64,000 nucleotides of DNA from Poindextera sp036494815. Lineage in GTDB: Bacteria > Pseudomonadota > Alphaproteobacteria > Caulobacterales > Caulobacteraceae. Made by a program: the position numbers and the translations under genes. This document shows positions 1 through 7,977 of this stretch, piece after piece; position 1 is the stretch's first letter, and each line of letters begins with the position of its first letter. The DNA is taken from contig DASXNV010000018.1 in the NCBI GenBank assembly GCA_036494815.1, positions 1 to 64,000 on the forward strand. Direction: 5' to 3'. The notes beneath the pieces are model-generated. The model did not search any database. It saw nothing but the letters and a program-made list of their open reading frames with translations, and had not been told where the DNA came from.

Positions 1-308
1 CGCGGTCGCTCGCAGCAAGATCCCCCGATCGCCGCCAGGCCCGGCCGATAGCGGCAATATTAAAATTCCAGAATGAGGTCGTTGTGCTGGAAGTGGGCGT
101 ATTGATGGGGATCGGGATCAGGAAGATTCTATTTTCAAATAAAAACCAGTGAGAAAATGGGCTCCACGAAGGACGCCAAGGAGAAGGGATGCGCTTCGCG
201 CGAGGCGCCCAGTCCGCCTTCGTGTTCCTTGTGTCTTTGTGGTTTCCCCTTCGTTGCGCCGGTGGCGTGGCGCTCAGGGGAATATCGCATGGACCGCACC
301 CCCCTCAG
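1..308. other. Gene-free left edge
   Basis: No convincing coding region is visible here. The short reading frames lack ribosome binding sites and recognisable protein sequence. The first 160 bases include AT-rich patches unlike the rest of the window, and the remainder is occupied by an inverted repeat pair (annotated separately). It lies downstream of the RlpA-like gene on the minus strand. Confidence 0.6.
164..250. repeat. Inverted pair of CACGAAGG/ACACAAGG-type repeat
   Basis: The left arm begins CCACGAAGGACGCC (from 164). The right arm, 217-250, read on the minus strand gives CCACAAAGACACAAGG followed by ACGAAGG. The arms are imperfect inverted copies of one motif built from CACAAAGG-like units. 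They are separated by a GC-rich centre containing GCGCTTCGCGCG. The layout resembles dispersed intergenic palindromic repeats rather than a terminator, since there is no T-run. Family membership is inferred from form alone. Confidence 0.5.
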
Positions 309-782
309 CTATCGGCGCCCCCCGGGTACATGGAGCGGCTGAATTTTCACGGTTGAGACCCCGCTGGTCTTCATTCCAAGGCGGCGAGCCGCCCCCGGCG
401 AGACATCCAGGATGCGGTTTTTCACGTAGGGGCCGCGGTCCGTCACCGTAACCTTGACCGACTTGCCATTCGCGGCGTTGGTCACCTTTGCCTTTGTGCC
501 GAGGGGCAGCGAGCGGCTCGCGGCGGTCATCCGGTTGGGCGCGAACCTGGCTCCGCTGGCGGTCCTTTTACCGGCGGCGTGGGTTCCGTAGTACGAGGCC
601 GCGCCCGATCGTGGCCGGCCCGAAGTATCCAGGTGGGGGTGGTGATCGCGGGCCTCGCCGGACGCCGGGGCGATCGCGCACATCCCCAAAAGAACCCCGA
701 AGCACAGAGCCGGCGCCTTGAAGATACAGCCGGCGCGGAACGAGGAGGCCGCGCGGAGAGCAGCATGGATGATAGACCGCAT
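309..782 (-). CDS. RlpA-like double-psi beta-barrel protein, probably not catalytic
   Basis: 157 aa. An N-terminal signal or anchor segment (about residues 22-43) is followed by one RlpA double-psi beta-barrel domain (about 60-150). SYYG (63-66), TASG, TDRGPYV (114-120) and DVSPGAA (126-132) are all in family order. RlpA proteins bind and in some species cleave denuded glycan at the septum. Of the four residues known to matter in the Pseudomonas aeruginosa enzyme (Glu, Asp, His, Asp), the family spacing places Ala78, Ala81 and Ser89 at the first three; only Asp115 is kept. There is no C-terminal SPOR domain. Start 782 gives a signal-like N-terminus; a TTG at 857 is possible. It is probably a structural or binding protein of the periplasm. 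Confidence 0.8.
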   Translation of the reverse strand: MRSIIHAALRAASSFRAGCIFKAPALCFGVLLGMCAIAPASGEARDHHPHLDTSGRPRSGAASYYGTHAAGKRTASGARFAPNRMTAASRSLPLGTKAKVTNAANGKSVKVTVTDRGPYVKNRILDVSPGAARRLGMKTSGVSTVKIQPLHVPGGRR

Positions 783-872
783 CCAATGGCAACGCAGGGG
801 CGCGGGATGCGATCCGAGGGGACTACGGGGACAGGAGCCTGGCGTGGATCCCAACAACCTCTCCGGCGCCCG

Positions 873-1259
873 TCAATGATCCGCGCTCGGCGGCGCGGCG
901 GCATCGCCGCGCTCCCCATGAATCTGGTTGTCGAGGCGTTCTATCTGCGCGTGGATCGCGAAATGGTCGGCGACGGTCAGGGTCCCGCCGTGACGTTCGC
1001 GCAGAGTGCTGGCCTGGGCCGCGATGTCGTTGACCTGGCGACGGGCCTGTTCGGCCTGCTTTTGCGACAATCGCCCTTGGGCCAGGTCGCGGTCGATCCT
1101 GGCGGACAACTGATCTAGCTGGTCACGGACACCGTTTGGCGGGACATGGCTTTCGGCCGCCGGCGCCCCGCCCTGAGCGGGAGGCTGGGCGGGAGACGAT
1201 GTGGGCGCGGATCCGCACACGCTGACGACGGCCGCCACGGTCAAGACGAGCTTTCGCAT
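873..1259 (-). CDS. Small exported protein of unknown function
   Basis: 128 aa. It starts at ATG 1259 behind a GGGAGA ribosome binding site. The N-terminus MRKLVLTVAAVVSVCG is a signal peptide. The Cys is preceded by Val, so it is a poor lipobox and secretion by Sec is more likely than lipidation. A Pro/Ala-rich linker follows, then a helical, charged segment (about 50-115) rich in Gln, Arg and Asp that could form a short coiled coil. I do not recognise the family. It lies between the desaturase and the RlpA-like gene on the same strand, with gaps of about 120 and 90 bases, so co-transcription is possible but not shown. Confidence 0.6.
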   Translation of the reverse strand: MRKLVLTVAAVVSVCGSAPTSSPAQPPAQGGAPAAESHVPPNGVRDQLDQLSARIDRDLAQGRLSQKQAEQARRQVNDIAAQASTLRERHGGTLTVADHFAIHAQIERLDNQIHGERGDAAAPPSADH

Positions 1260-1379
1260 GGGACATCTCCCGCAAGCCCGGCCTGGCGGCGGCGCCCCCA
1301 ACGATCCGGGCCTGAATTCCAGCTCTGTGCTGAAGATCAGACGCCCCATTTGGTTGCGGGGCAAGAGGCCCATTCCCAC

Positions 1380-2312
1380 CTAAACCTTCGCCTTGCCCCA
1401 GGGGCCGACGCCGAAGCCCTCGATGCGCGAGCCTTCCTCGATCAGGACCGGGCGCAGGGCGCGGTAGAGGAGAGCATAGTTGTAGAACGGCACGCTGGGC
1501 CACAGGTGGTGCATCAGGTGCAGGTTCTGCTGCAGGGTCAGGAACGTCCCGCCGGCCCACAGGCTGATGCGCGTATTGCCGTAACGGTCGGTGCGCTCGA
1601 ACGGATAGTGCGGCAGCCACTGGAAGAAGATGTTCAGGATCAGGCCGGCGATCTTGGTGGGGATGAACCACAGGCACAGCCAGTCCAGCCCATGGCCGGT
1701 GGCCAGGGCCGCCGCCAGCAGGCCCAGGGTCAGGACGGTGACGGCCGAGACCTGGACCACGTCGGCGCCGCTGAACACGCCGCGCAGGCGCCGGTAGCGC
1801 GCGGGGGCGACGAATTTCATCAGGCCCATGGGGATCAGGCTCAGGCAGACGTTGACGGCCCATTTGCGGACGAGCTGGGCCAGGGTGCCCTTCACAAAGA
1901 TATCCGGGTCGCGCTCGGTATTGGTGTGGGAGTGGTGCAGGACGTGGGTGCGCTGCAGGGCCGGCCAGCCTATGCCCAGGCCCAGGGACCCGACCCAGCC
2001 CACCACGGTGTTGACCCAGGCCAAGGCCGGCTGGCCGGCGACCACATTGCCGTGGATGCTCTCGTGCACCAGGGTGTAGTGGGCGTAGGACACCAGCGAC
2101 AGGATCACCGTGCAGGCCCAGAGTGGGGCGCGGCCGGTGAGGCCCAGGGCCGCGACCGCCGCAAAACTCGCCGGCAGTATGACCGCCAGCGCCAGGGTCG
2201 GCCAGGCTGTCGCCGGCGACAGCGCCTTGGCGATCCGCTTCTCCTCGGCCCGGGAAACGCTGCAGCTGGAACGGGCGGATGCGGCGGGCAGGGACCCGGA
2301 ACCTGCAGGCAT
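1380..2312 (-). CDS. Membrane fatty acid desaturase
   Basis: 310 aa integral membrane di-iron oxygenase. The three histidine boxes of the family are present: HESIH (83-87), HVLHH (123-127) and HLMHH (265-269). Between them lie several hydrophobic spans (about 37-60, 65-82, 100-118, 185-205, 215-232). Such enzymes insert double bonds in acyl chains or hydroxylate carotenoids. The sequence does not settle the substrate, so a beta-carotene hydroxylase-like role cannot be excluded. It is a minus-strand gene with a palindromic operator-like site about 90 bases upstream. Confidence 0.85.
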   Translation of the reverse strand: MPAGSGSLPAASARSSCSVSRAEEKRIAKALSPATAWPTLALAVILPASFAAVAALGLTGRAPLWACTVILSLVSYAHYTLVHESIHGNVVAGQPALAWVNTVVGWVGSLGLGIGWPALQRTHVLHHSHTNTERDPDIFVKGTLAQLVRKWAVNVCLSLIPMGLMKFVAPARYRRLRGVFSGADVVQVSAVTVLTLGLLAAALATGHGLDWLCLWFIPTKIAGLILNIFFQWLPHYPFERTDRYGNTRISLWAGGTFLTLQQNLHLMHHLWPSVPFYNYALLYRALRPVLIEEGSRIEGFGVGPWGKAKV

Positions 2313-2400
2313 GGCGGCGCTCCAGCAAGGCGTCGACGCCGCGGGCCGGCGTTCGTGGAGACCATGAGTAAACGCCGATCACTCTCACGGCAAACAAAAT

Positions 2401-2414
2401 TGACGCCTGCGTCA
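2401..2414. promoter_or_regulatory. Palindrome upstream of the desaturase gene
   Basis: TGACGC-CT-GCGTCA is a 6+6 base perfect inverted repeat with AT-rich flanks (AAAAT before, TTTT after). It lies 89 bases before the desaturase start in the only sizeable gap upstream of that gene. Its size and symmetry suit a dimeric repressor of the TetR type, a family that often controls desaturases. The regulator is not identified. Confidence 0.4.
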
Positions 2415-2474
2415 TTTTGGGTGCATGGGTCCGCCGGATCGGGGCCTTTGGCGCCGATCCGGATTTGCCCGCGG

Positions 2475-2687
2475 TCAGACCGGACTTCGGAACCTGCGCA
2501 GGAAGGCGCGGCCGCGTTCCAGACGAAGTTGATGATCCATGTCCGCGGGCGCGAGCGAAACCTCTCCGAGGAGGGTCTTGGTCAGCAGAACCTCGTCGCC
2601 GGGTCGAAGCCCCAGGTTGCTCGCCATTGGCGGCGTGAGCCGGACGATCAGGTCCTGGCCGAGTTGCTCAACCTTCACAGTTGTCAT
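2475..2687 (-). CDS. AbrB/MazE-type DNA-binding protein, orphan
   Basis: 70 aa. The N-terminal half (MTTVKVEQLGQDLIVRL through GLRPGDEVLL) matches the SpoVT/AbrB swapped-hairpin fold used by MazE- and VapB-like antitoxins. The C-terminal tail ends in basic residues (RLERGRAFLRRFRSPV), as antitoxin tails often do. The start at 2687 has GGGAG upstream and overlaps the stop of the membrane protein gene by 4 bases, so the two are translationally coupled. No toxin gene follows: the next 160 bases hold no frame of suitable size. It may be an orphan antitoxin or a solitary regulator. Confidence 0.7.
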   Translation of the reverse strand: MTTVKVEQLGQDLIVRLTPPMASNLGLRPGDEVLLTKTLLGEVSLAPADMDHQLRLERGRAFLRRFRSPV

Positions 2688-4252
2688 TCCAATCTCCCGG
2701 CAGCGCCTTCCCCCGCGCCAAGCGGAGACCCAGCCTGTCCGGTTGTCAAGCGGCGGCGCTGCGTGGCCCCGGCCGCCAGCAACGCGGCCAGGGGCGGCAG
2801 CCAGGCGATCCGCGCCTGATAGCGGGCGAAGGGGCCGGACAGGATCCCAGTCGCCGCGGCGTTGAACAGGACCGCGGCGAGCAGGAACAGGATGACCGGA
2901 CCCAGCCACTGATCCAGGACCAGGCGCCGCGTGCGCTCGCGGCCGGCCACCCAGGCAAGCCAGGCCAGGGCGACGAGACAGACCGTCCCGTGCCAGAGGG
3001 CCAGCGGCCCAGGATCGAAGCGCGGGCGGCATCCCCGCTCGTTCGGGTCGCAGGGGCCCAGGTCGTGCACCAGGTCGGCGATATAGGTGTCCCGCCAGTC
3101 CGGATCGGTCAGATAGAAATGCGGGTCCTGCAGCGGGTCTTCCAGCTTCACGCTGATCAAGGTCTTCCAAGCGTTGGCCAGGGCGGCGTGAGCCGAACCG
3201 GCCGGGTCGGCGGCGATGGCGGCCAGCACGAAGCGCGTCTGCTCCCGGTCCATGCGGATGCGCTCTTGGAGGCCGGCCCGGCCGAACACCCCCTTGGCCG
3301 GATCGCCGGACCAGAGGATGTCCTGCGAATTGTCCAGGGGAAGGTTGCGGAACCGGCACAGGGCCCAGCCCGCGCCCTGGGCGCAGGACCGCCTCAGATA
3401 GACCCGCCCCGGCCCGTCGGCGAGAATGCGGGCGGCGAGGAAGGGCGGCGAGCGCAGGGTTTCGCCCGTGGCCAGTCGTATGGCGGCGGCATAGCCCGCC
3501 TGCAGGGCGATCGCGGCGGTGAGGGCGGCGATGAACAGCCACAGCCCCGGCGCCATGCGCCGCCAAGGCACGCCCCAGAGCAGGCGGGCCGCCAGCACAG
3601 CTGTCGCCGCCGCCGGCGCGGCCGCCAGGGCGTTGCTTTGATGAAAAGTCAGGGCGCCCAGAAGCAGCAGGAACAGCGCGCCCTTGGCCCAGCGGCCCAG
3701 GGCTTGCGGCAAAAACAGCAGGCTGGCCAGGGCCAGCAAGCCCACCCCCGCCCACAGGTCCGGCATGGCGAAGCCCGCGAAGAAGGGCAAGGTGGTCCCC
3801 GCCGCCAGCAGGGCCATGACCCCCACATGGTCCAGCACGCCGCCCCCGACCCCCGCCCGCCACATCGCGCGGACCGCATAGCTGGCGGCCAGGCTCTGCA
3901 GGGCCGCATAGGCCCACAACCCACCAAGCGCCGTGGTCATGTGGAGGATCAGGCCGAACCAGGGCGAGCGCGCCGCCATCTCCGCCCGCCGTAGGCTCAT
4001 CTCGGCGGGCGTCTCGTCGGCCGCGTCGGGATCCTGCGCCGCCGAGGCGGGTCCCCCCAGCACCGGCGCCAGCGCATAGCGCAGAGGGCGAAGCTGCATG
4101 CGCCCCATCCAGACATAGATATTGGTGTCGGCGAAGACCACGGGACGCCCGTCGGCGGCCACCACCGCCAGCAGCAGCGCCGCCCCGAGGCTCACCGCCA
4201 CCGCTTCCCCCGCCCAGGCCCGCCACCGGGGGCGATCGGATGGTCCGCTCAT
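2684..4252 (-). CDS. Polytopic membrane protein of unknown function
   Basis: 522 aa with an N-terminal hydrophobic span (about 15-33), then a loop with a conserved-looking FADTNIYVW stretch. About nine further spans follow (for example around 112-130, 150-175, 185-205, 220-260 and several between 400 and 500). The large loop between about 270 and 400 contains several Cys and many charged residues and is probably periplasmic. The architecture, with an acidic residue after the first span and a big soluble loop, recalls GT-C type glycosyltransferases. I see no motif that proves this. It is first in a pair with the AbrB-like gene. Confidence 0.7.
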   Translation of the reverse strand: MSGPSDRPRWRAWAGEAVAVSLGAALLLAVVAADGRPVVFADTNIYVWMGRMQLRPLRYALAPVLGGPASAAQDPDAADETPAEMSLRRAEMAARSPWFGLILHMTTALGGLWAYAALQSLAASYAVRAMWRAGVGGGVLDHVGVMALLAAGTTLPFFAGFAMPDLWAGVGLLALASLLFLPQALGRWAKGALFLLLLGALTFHQSNALAAAPAAATAVLAARLLWGVPWRRMAPGLWLFIAALTAAIALQAGYAAAIRLATGETLRSPPFLAARILADGPGRVYLRRSCAQGAGWALCRFRNLPLDNSQDILWSGDPAKGVFGRAGLQERIRMDREQTRFVLAAIAADPAGSAHAALANAWKTLISVKLEDPLQDPHFYLTDPDWRDTYIADLVHDLGPCDPNERGCRPRFDPGPLALWHGTVCLVALAWLAWVAGRERTRRLVLDQWLGPVILFLLAAVLFNAAATGILSGPFARYQARIAWLPPLAALLAAGATQRRRLTTGQAGSPLGAGEGAAGRLE

Positions 4253-4428
4253 GTCTCATCCCCCGCAGGTCTTGACGCCGCCGCGCGCGCCTGTTCTTAA
4301 GGGCCGACACGCGGGCCTCGCTGCTGGCAATGCCGCCGAGCCCGTGCGCCCTACAACATGCTGAACGTTCACCGTCGAGTCCTGTCGAAGGGCGGCTGAG
4401 CGCCCCGGGCAGGTGAGGAGGGCTATCC

Positions 4429-5715
4429 ATGGCCAATGTAACCGTCGTCGGCGCCCAGTGGGGCGATGAGGGCAAGGGCAAGATCGTCGACTGGCTGTCG
4501 AACCGGGCCGACATCGTCGTCCGCTTCCAGGGCGGCCACAACGCCGGCCATACCCTGGTGGTGGATGGCAAGGTCTATAAGCTGGCCCTGCTGCCGTCGG
4601 GGGTCGTGCAGGGCAAGTTATCTGTGATCGGGAATGGCGTGGTGGTCGATCCTTGGCACCTGTTGGGCGAGATCGAGAAGATCGAGGCTCAGGGCGTCAA
4701 GATCAGCCCAGAGCTGTTGGTGCTGGCCGACAACGCCACCCTGATCCTTCCCATCCATGGCGACCTGGACAAGGCCCGCGAGGCCCACTCGAACCAGAAG
4801 ATCGGCACCACCGGCCGCGGCATCGGCCCGGCCTATGAGGACAAGGTCGGCCGCCGGGCGATCCGCGTGGCCGACCTGGCCGATCCAGAGGCGCTGAAAG
4901 CCAAGATCGACCGCCTGCTGGTCCACCACGACGCCCTGCGCCGGGGTTTGGGCCTGCCCGACGCCGACGGCGCGGCCCTGCTGGCCGCCCTGATGGAGAT
5001 CGCGCCCAAGGTGCTGGCCTATGCCCAGCCGGCCTGGCGCCTGCTGGACGCCAAGGTGCGCGAGGGCCACCGGGTGCTGTTCGAGGGCGCCCAGGGCGCG
5101 CTGCTGGACGTGGACCACGGCACCTATCCTTTCGTCACCTCCTCCAACACCATGGCCGGCCAGGCGGCGGCGGGCTCGGGCCTGGGGCCGCGCTCGGTGG
5201 GTTATGTGCTGGGCATCGTCAAGGCCTACACCACCCGCGTGGGCGAAGGCCCCTTCCCCACCGAACTGTTCGACGAGGTCGGCCGCCATCTGGGCGTGGT
5301 GGGCAAGGAGGTCGGCGTCAACACCGGCCGCCCGCGCCGCTGCGGCTGGTTCGACGCGGTGCTGGTGCGCCAGACCATCGCCATCAACGGCATCCACGGC
5401 GTCGCCCTCACCAAGATGGACATCCTGGACGGGCTCAAGACCCTGAAGGTCTGCGTCGGCTACCGCATCGGCGACCAGGTGCTGGACTATCTGCCCTCCG
5501 GCATGCGCGACCAGGCCGCCGCCACCCCGGTCTATGAGGAGCTGGAAGGCTGGACCGAGACCACCCAGGGCGCCCGAAGCTGGAAGGACCTGCCCGGCAA
5601 TGCGGTGAAATATGTCCGCCGCATCGAGGAACTGATCGGCGCGCCGGTGGCCCTGCTCTCCACCAGCCCCGAGCGCGAGGACACCATCCTGATGCGCGAT
5701 CCGTTCGAGGACTGA
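4429..5715 (+). CDS. purA: Adenylosuccinate synthetase
   Basis: 428 aa, the normal length for PurA. It joins IMP and aspartate with GTP hydrolysis, the first committed step to AMP. The N-terminal GDEGKGKIVDWL loop (about 12-23) carries the catalytic Asp and the GTP-binding segment. FQGGHNAGHTLV (about 33-44) contains the catalytic His, and GTTGRGIGPAYEDK and NTGRPRRCGWFD are also present. A strong GAGGAGGG ribosome binding site precedes ATG 4429. The gene is divergent from the membrane protein gene across a 176-base gap and appears monocistronic. Confidence 0.98.
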   Translation: MANVTVVGAQWGDEGKGKIVDWLSNRADIVVRFQGGHNAGHTLVVDGKVYKLALLPSGVVQGKLSVIGNGVVVDPWHLLGEIEKIEAQGVKISPELLVLADNATLILPIHGDLDKAREAHSNQKIGTTGRGIGPAYEDKVGRRAIRVADLADPEALKAKIDRLLVHHDALRRGLGLPDADGAALLAALMEIAPKVLAYAQPAWRLLDAKVREGHRVLFEGAQGALLDVDHGTYPFVTSSNTMAGQAAAGSGLGPRSVGYVLGIVKAYTTRVGEGPFPTELFDEVGRHLGVVGKEVGVNTGRPRRCGWFDAVLVRQTIAINGIHGVALTKMDILDGLKTLKVCVGYRIGDQVLDYLPSGMRDQAAATPVYEELEGWTETTQGARSWKDLPGNAVKYVRRIEELIGAPVALLSTSPEREDTILMRDPFED

Positions 5716-5792
5716 TGCCTTAAGGTCTTGGTTTGGCCGCGAATCTTGGCGACAAGCACCGCGTCAAGCCTGGACCTGGAGTCGCCGTCCCT

Positions 5793-6833
5793 ATGCCCGC
5801 GCTCGCCCGCAAAGTTCTGATGTCGCCGATCTGGGCCGCGCAGGTTTTCACGGGCGCCTCCTCCTTTGTGGACAACCCGATTCTGGGCAGCCGGCGGCTG
5901 AACCGCCTGGGCCTGCACGCCCTGCGAACCCGCATCGCCCACGGCCTGGCGGATTTCCGGCGCGCTCAACTGGCCGGCCTCGTCTCGGCCGAGGACCGCG
6001 CCGCCTATGAGCGGGACGGCTATGTGCTCAAATCCGATTTCCTGCCGCCGGCCTTGTTCCAGGCGCTGATGGAGCAGCTGCGCGCCTATCGCGGCGCGGC
6101 GCGGGAGACCACCCAGGGCGATTCCATGACCCGGCGGATCGCGCTTGAACCTTCGGTGATGGCCAGGATCCCGGCGGCGCGGGCGGTGCTGAAGGATCCG
6201 GTCTGGCGCGGCCTGATCCGCTATGTCGGCGCAGCGGGGCTCGAGCCGATCAACTATATCCAGACCATCCTGACCCAAATCGACCAGTCATCGCCGGACC
6301 CGCAGCTGTCCCTGCACGCCGACACCTTCTTTCCCACGGTCAAGGCTTGGCTATTCCTGACCGACGTGGCCGAGGACGCCGCCCCCTTCACCTATGTGCC
6401 GGGCTCCCACCGCCTGACGCCCCGGCGGCTCGCCTGGGAAAAGGAGGTCAGTATCGGCGCGGCCAAGTCCGACTGCCGGCTCACCTCGCGCGGCTCGTTC
6501 CGGGTCACCGAGGCGGAGCTGCCTGGGCTGGGCCTGCCGCCGCCCAGGCGCTTCGCCGTGCCGGCCAACACCCTGGTGATCGCCGACACCTGCGGCTTTC
6601 ATGCCCGCGGCCCCAGCACGGGCCCTACCAGCCGGGTGGAGATCTGGGCCTATGGCCGGCGCAACCCGTTCCTGCCCTGGTCGGGTGTCGATCTCATGGG
6701 CATGACCGGCCTCGCCTCGCGGCGGGCGCCGATGCTGTGGTGGCTGCTGGACAGGCTGCAGAAGGCCAGGGTGAAGCCCAATGTCTGGCGCGCCCAGCCC
6801 GATCGCTCGGCCTTCGACCCGTCGTTCCGGTAG
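5793..6833 (+). CDS. Phytanoyl-CoA dioxygenase (PhyH) family protein
   Basis: 346 aa from ATG 5793; an upstream TTG at 5733 is in frame but has no better support. The Fe(II)/2-oxoglutarate facial triad is recognisable: HAD (175-177) gives the first His and Asp, and His270 in CGFHARGP the second His. An Arg near 281 is placed to bind 2-oxoglutarate. The family hydroxylates acyl-CoA chains or diverse small molecules, and this substrate is unknown. The gene converges with the hydroxyacyl-CoA dehydrogenase gene; their stop codons sit in the two arms of a shared hairpin. Confidence 0.82.
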   Translation: MPALARKVLMSPIWAAQVFTGASSFVDNPILGSRRLNRLGLHALRTRIAHGLADFRRAQLAGLVSAEDRAAYERDGYVLKSDFLPPALFQALMEQLRAYRGAARETTQGDSMTRRIALEPSVMARIPAARAVLKDPVWRGLIRYVGAAGLEPINYIQTILTQIDQSSPDPQLSLHADTFFPTVKAWLFLTDVAEDAAPFTYVPGSHRLTPRRLAWEKEVSIGAAKSDCRLTSRGSFRVTEAELPGLGLPPPRRFAVPANTLVIADTCGFHARGPSTGPTSRVEIWAYGRRNPFLPWSGVDLMGMTGLASRRAPMLWWLLDRLQKARVKPNVWRAQPDRSAFDPSFR

Positions 6834-6848
6834 GGATTGTTCCTACCG
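6828..6848. terminator. Hairpin spanning two convergent stop codons
   Basis: CGGTAGG (6828-6834), a 7-base loop and CCTACCG (6842-6848) form a perfect stem. The TAG stops of the PhyH gene (+) and the dehydrogenase gene (-) are each inside one arm. There is no long T-run on either side, so any termination would be weak and bidirectional. Confidence 0.4.
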
Positions 6849-7721
6849 CGTCGGAACCGGGTGCTCGCCGCGATAGTCGTAGAAGCCCCGCCCGGTCTTG
6901 CGGCCCAGCCAGCCGGCTTCCACATATTTGGTCAGCAGGGGGCAGGGCCGGTATTTGGAATCAGCCAGGCCCTCATAGAGCACGTTCATGATCGACAGTA
7001 CCGTGTCGAGGCCGATGAAGTCGCCCAATTCCAGCGGGCCCATAGGGTGGTTGGCGCCCAGCCGCAGGGCGGTGTCGATGGCGTCCACCGTGCCGACGCC
7101 TTCATAGAGGGTATAGATCGCCTCGTTGATCATCGGCACCAGCACGCGGTTGACGATGAAGGCGGGGAAGTCTTCGGCGTTGGCCGTGGTCTTGCCCAGG
7201 GACTTGGCGAAATTAACCGCCGTCTCATAGGTGCCCACATCGGTGGCGATGCCGCGGATGATCTCCACCAGCTTCATCAGCGGGGCGGGGTTCATGAAAT
7301 GAAGGCCGATGAACCGCTCGGGCCTATCGGTGTTCGAGGCCAGGCGGGTGATCGAGATCGACGAGGTGTTGGAGGCGAGCAGGGTGTCCTTGCCCAGATG
7401 GGGCTCCAGCGACTTGAAGATCGCCTTCTTGGTGACTTCGTTTTCGGTGGCCGCCTCGATGGCCAGGTCGGTGGAACCGATATCCCCCAGGCTGTCGGCG
7501 GCGATGATCCGCGCCAGCGCGCCCCTCATGGCCGCGTCGTCGATAATGCCGCGGCTGACCTGCCGGGCCATGTTCTTCTCGATGGTGGCCAGGCCGGCCT
7601 CGATGCGGTCGTGCGTCAGGTCATGGAGGCGAACGTCATAGCCCGCCAGGGCGCAGACATGGGCGATGCCCGTGCCCATTTGGCCTGCGCCGATCACGCC
7701 GACATTGCGGATATTCACCAT
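6843..7721 (-). CDS. 3-hydroxybutyryl-CoA / 3-hydroxyacyl-CoA dehydrogenase
   Basis: 292 aa, typical for the single-function short-chain enzyme. The N-terminal Rossmann motif is GAGQMGTGIAH (about 10-20). The catalytic segment FIGLHFMNPAPLMKLVEII contains the His, and the C-terminal domain carries NRVLVPMINEA and GANHPMGPLELGDFIGLD. It oxidises (S)-3-hydroxyacyl-CoA with NAD+ in beta-oxidation or butanoate/PHB metabolism. The gene lies 3' of etfBA on the same strand but behind their terminator. A one-mismatch copy of the CAAAC-N4-GTTTG palindrome lies 65 bases upstream. Confidence 0.93.
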   Translation of the reverse strand: MVNIRNVGVIGAGQMGTGIAHVCALAGYDVRLHDLTHDRIEAGLATIEKNMARQVSRGIIDDAAMRGALARIIAADSLGDIGSTDLAIEAATENEVTKKAIFKSLEPHLGKDTLLASNTSSISITRLASNTDRPERFIGLHFMNPAPLMKLVEIIRGIATDVGTYETAVNFAKSLGKTTANAEDFPAFIVNRVLVPMINEAIYTLYEGVGTVDAIDTALRLGANHPMGPLELGDFIGLDTVLSIMNVLYEGLADSKYRPCPLLTKYVEAGWLGRKTGRGFYDYRGEHPVPTR

Positions 7722-7786
7722 TCAAGACGCCTTTATGCTGGCGAAAGCCGTGGAAATCGTCCGATCACCGCTTTCGAACGACATTT

Positions 7787-7800
7787 CTAACACGCGTTTG
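7787..7800. promoter_or_regulatory. Near-match to the CAAAC-N4-GTTTG operator
   Basis: The plus strand reads CTAAC-ACGC-GTTTG, one base off the palindrome that precedes three other oxidoreductase genes in this window. It lies 65 bases upstream of the hydroxyacyl-CoA dehydrogenase start, between that gene and the etf terminator. Confidence 0.45.
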
Positions 7801-7917
7801 GCTTCCGCCAAGAGCTTTGCTGCATCGCAGCGAAATTCAGCGGCGCCGTTCGCGCTTGCGGGGAAAACGCGGGCCGACGCCGGTGACCCTAGGCCCATAC
7901 CCGGCGGATTGGACATG

Positions 7918-7950
7918 AAAAAAGGCCGCGCGAACAATTGTCGCGCGGCC
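7918..7950 (-). terminator. Rho-independent terminator of etfBA
   Basis: On the minus strand, GGCCGCGCGA and TCGCGCGGCC form a perfect 10-bp stem with a 7-base loop, followed by six T residues. It starts 28 bases beyond the etfA stop. Confidence 0.88.
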
Positions 7951-7977
7951 CTCGATCGATAGTGACCGTATCGGCTG

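Noticed and set aside
1146..2819. A 557-codon plus-strand frame over the desaturase and AbrB-like genes
   Set aside because: The minus-strand genes have histidine boxes, starts and ribosome binding sites; the plus frame is Gln/Gly/Arg-rich filler.
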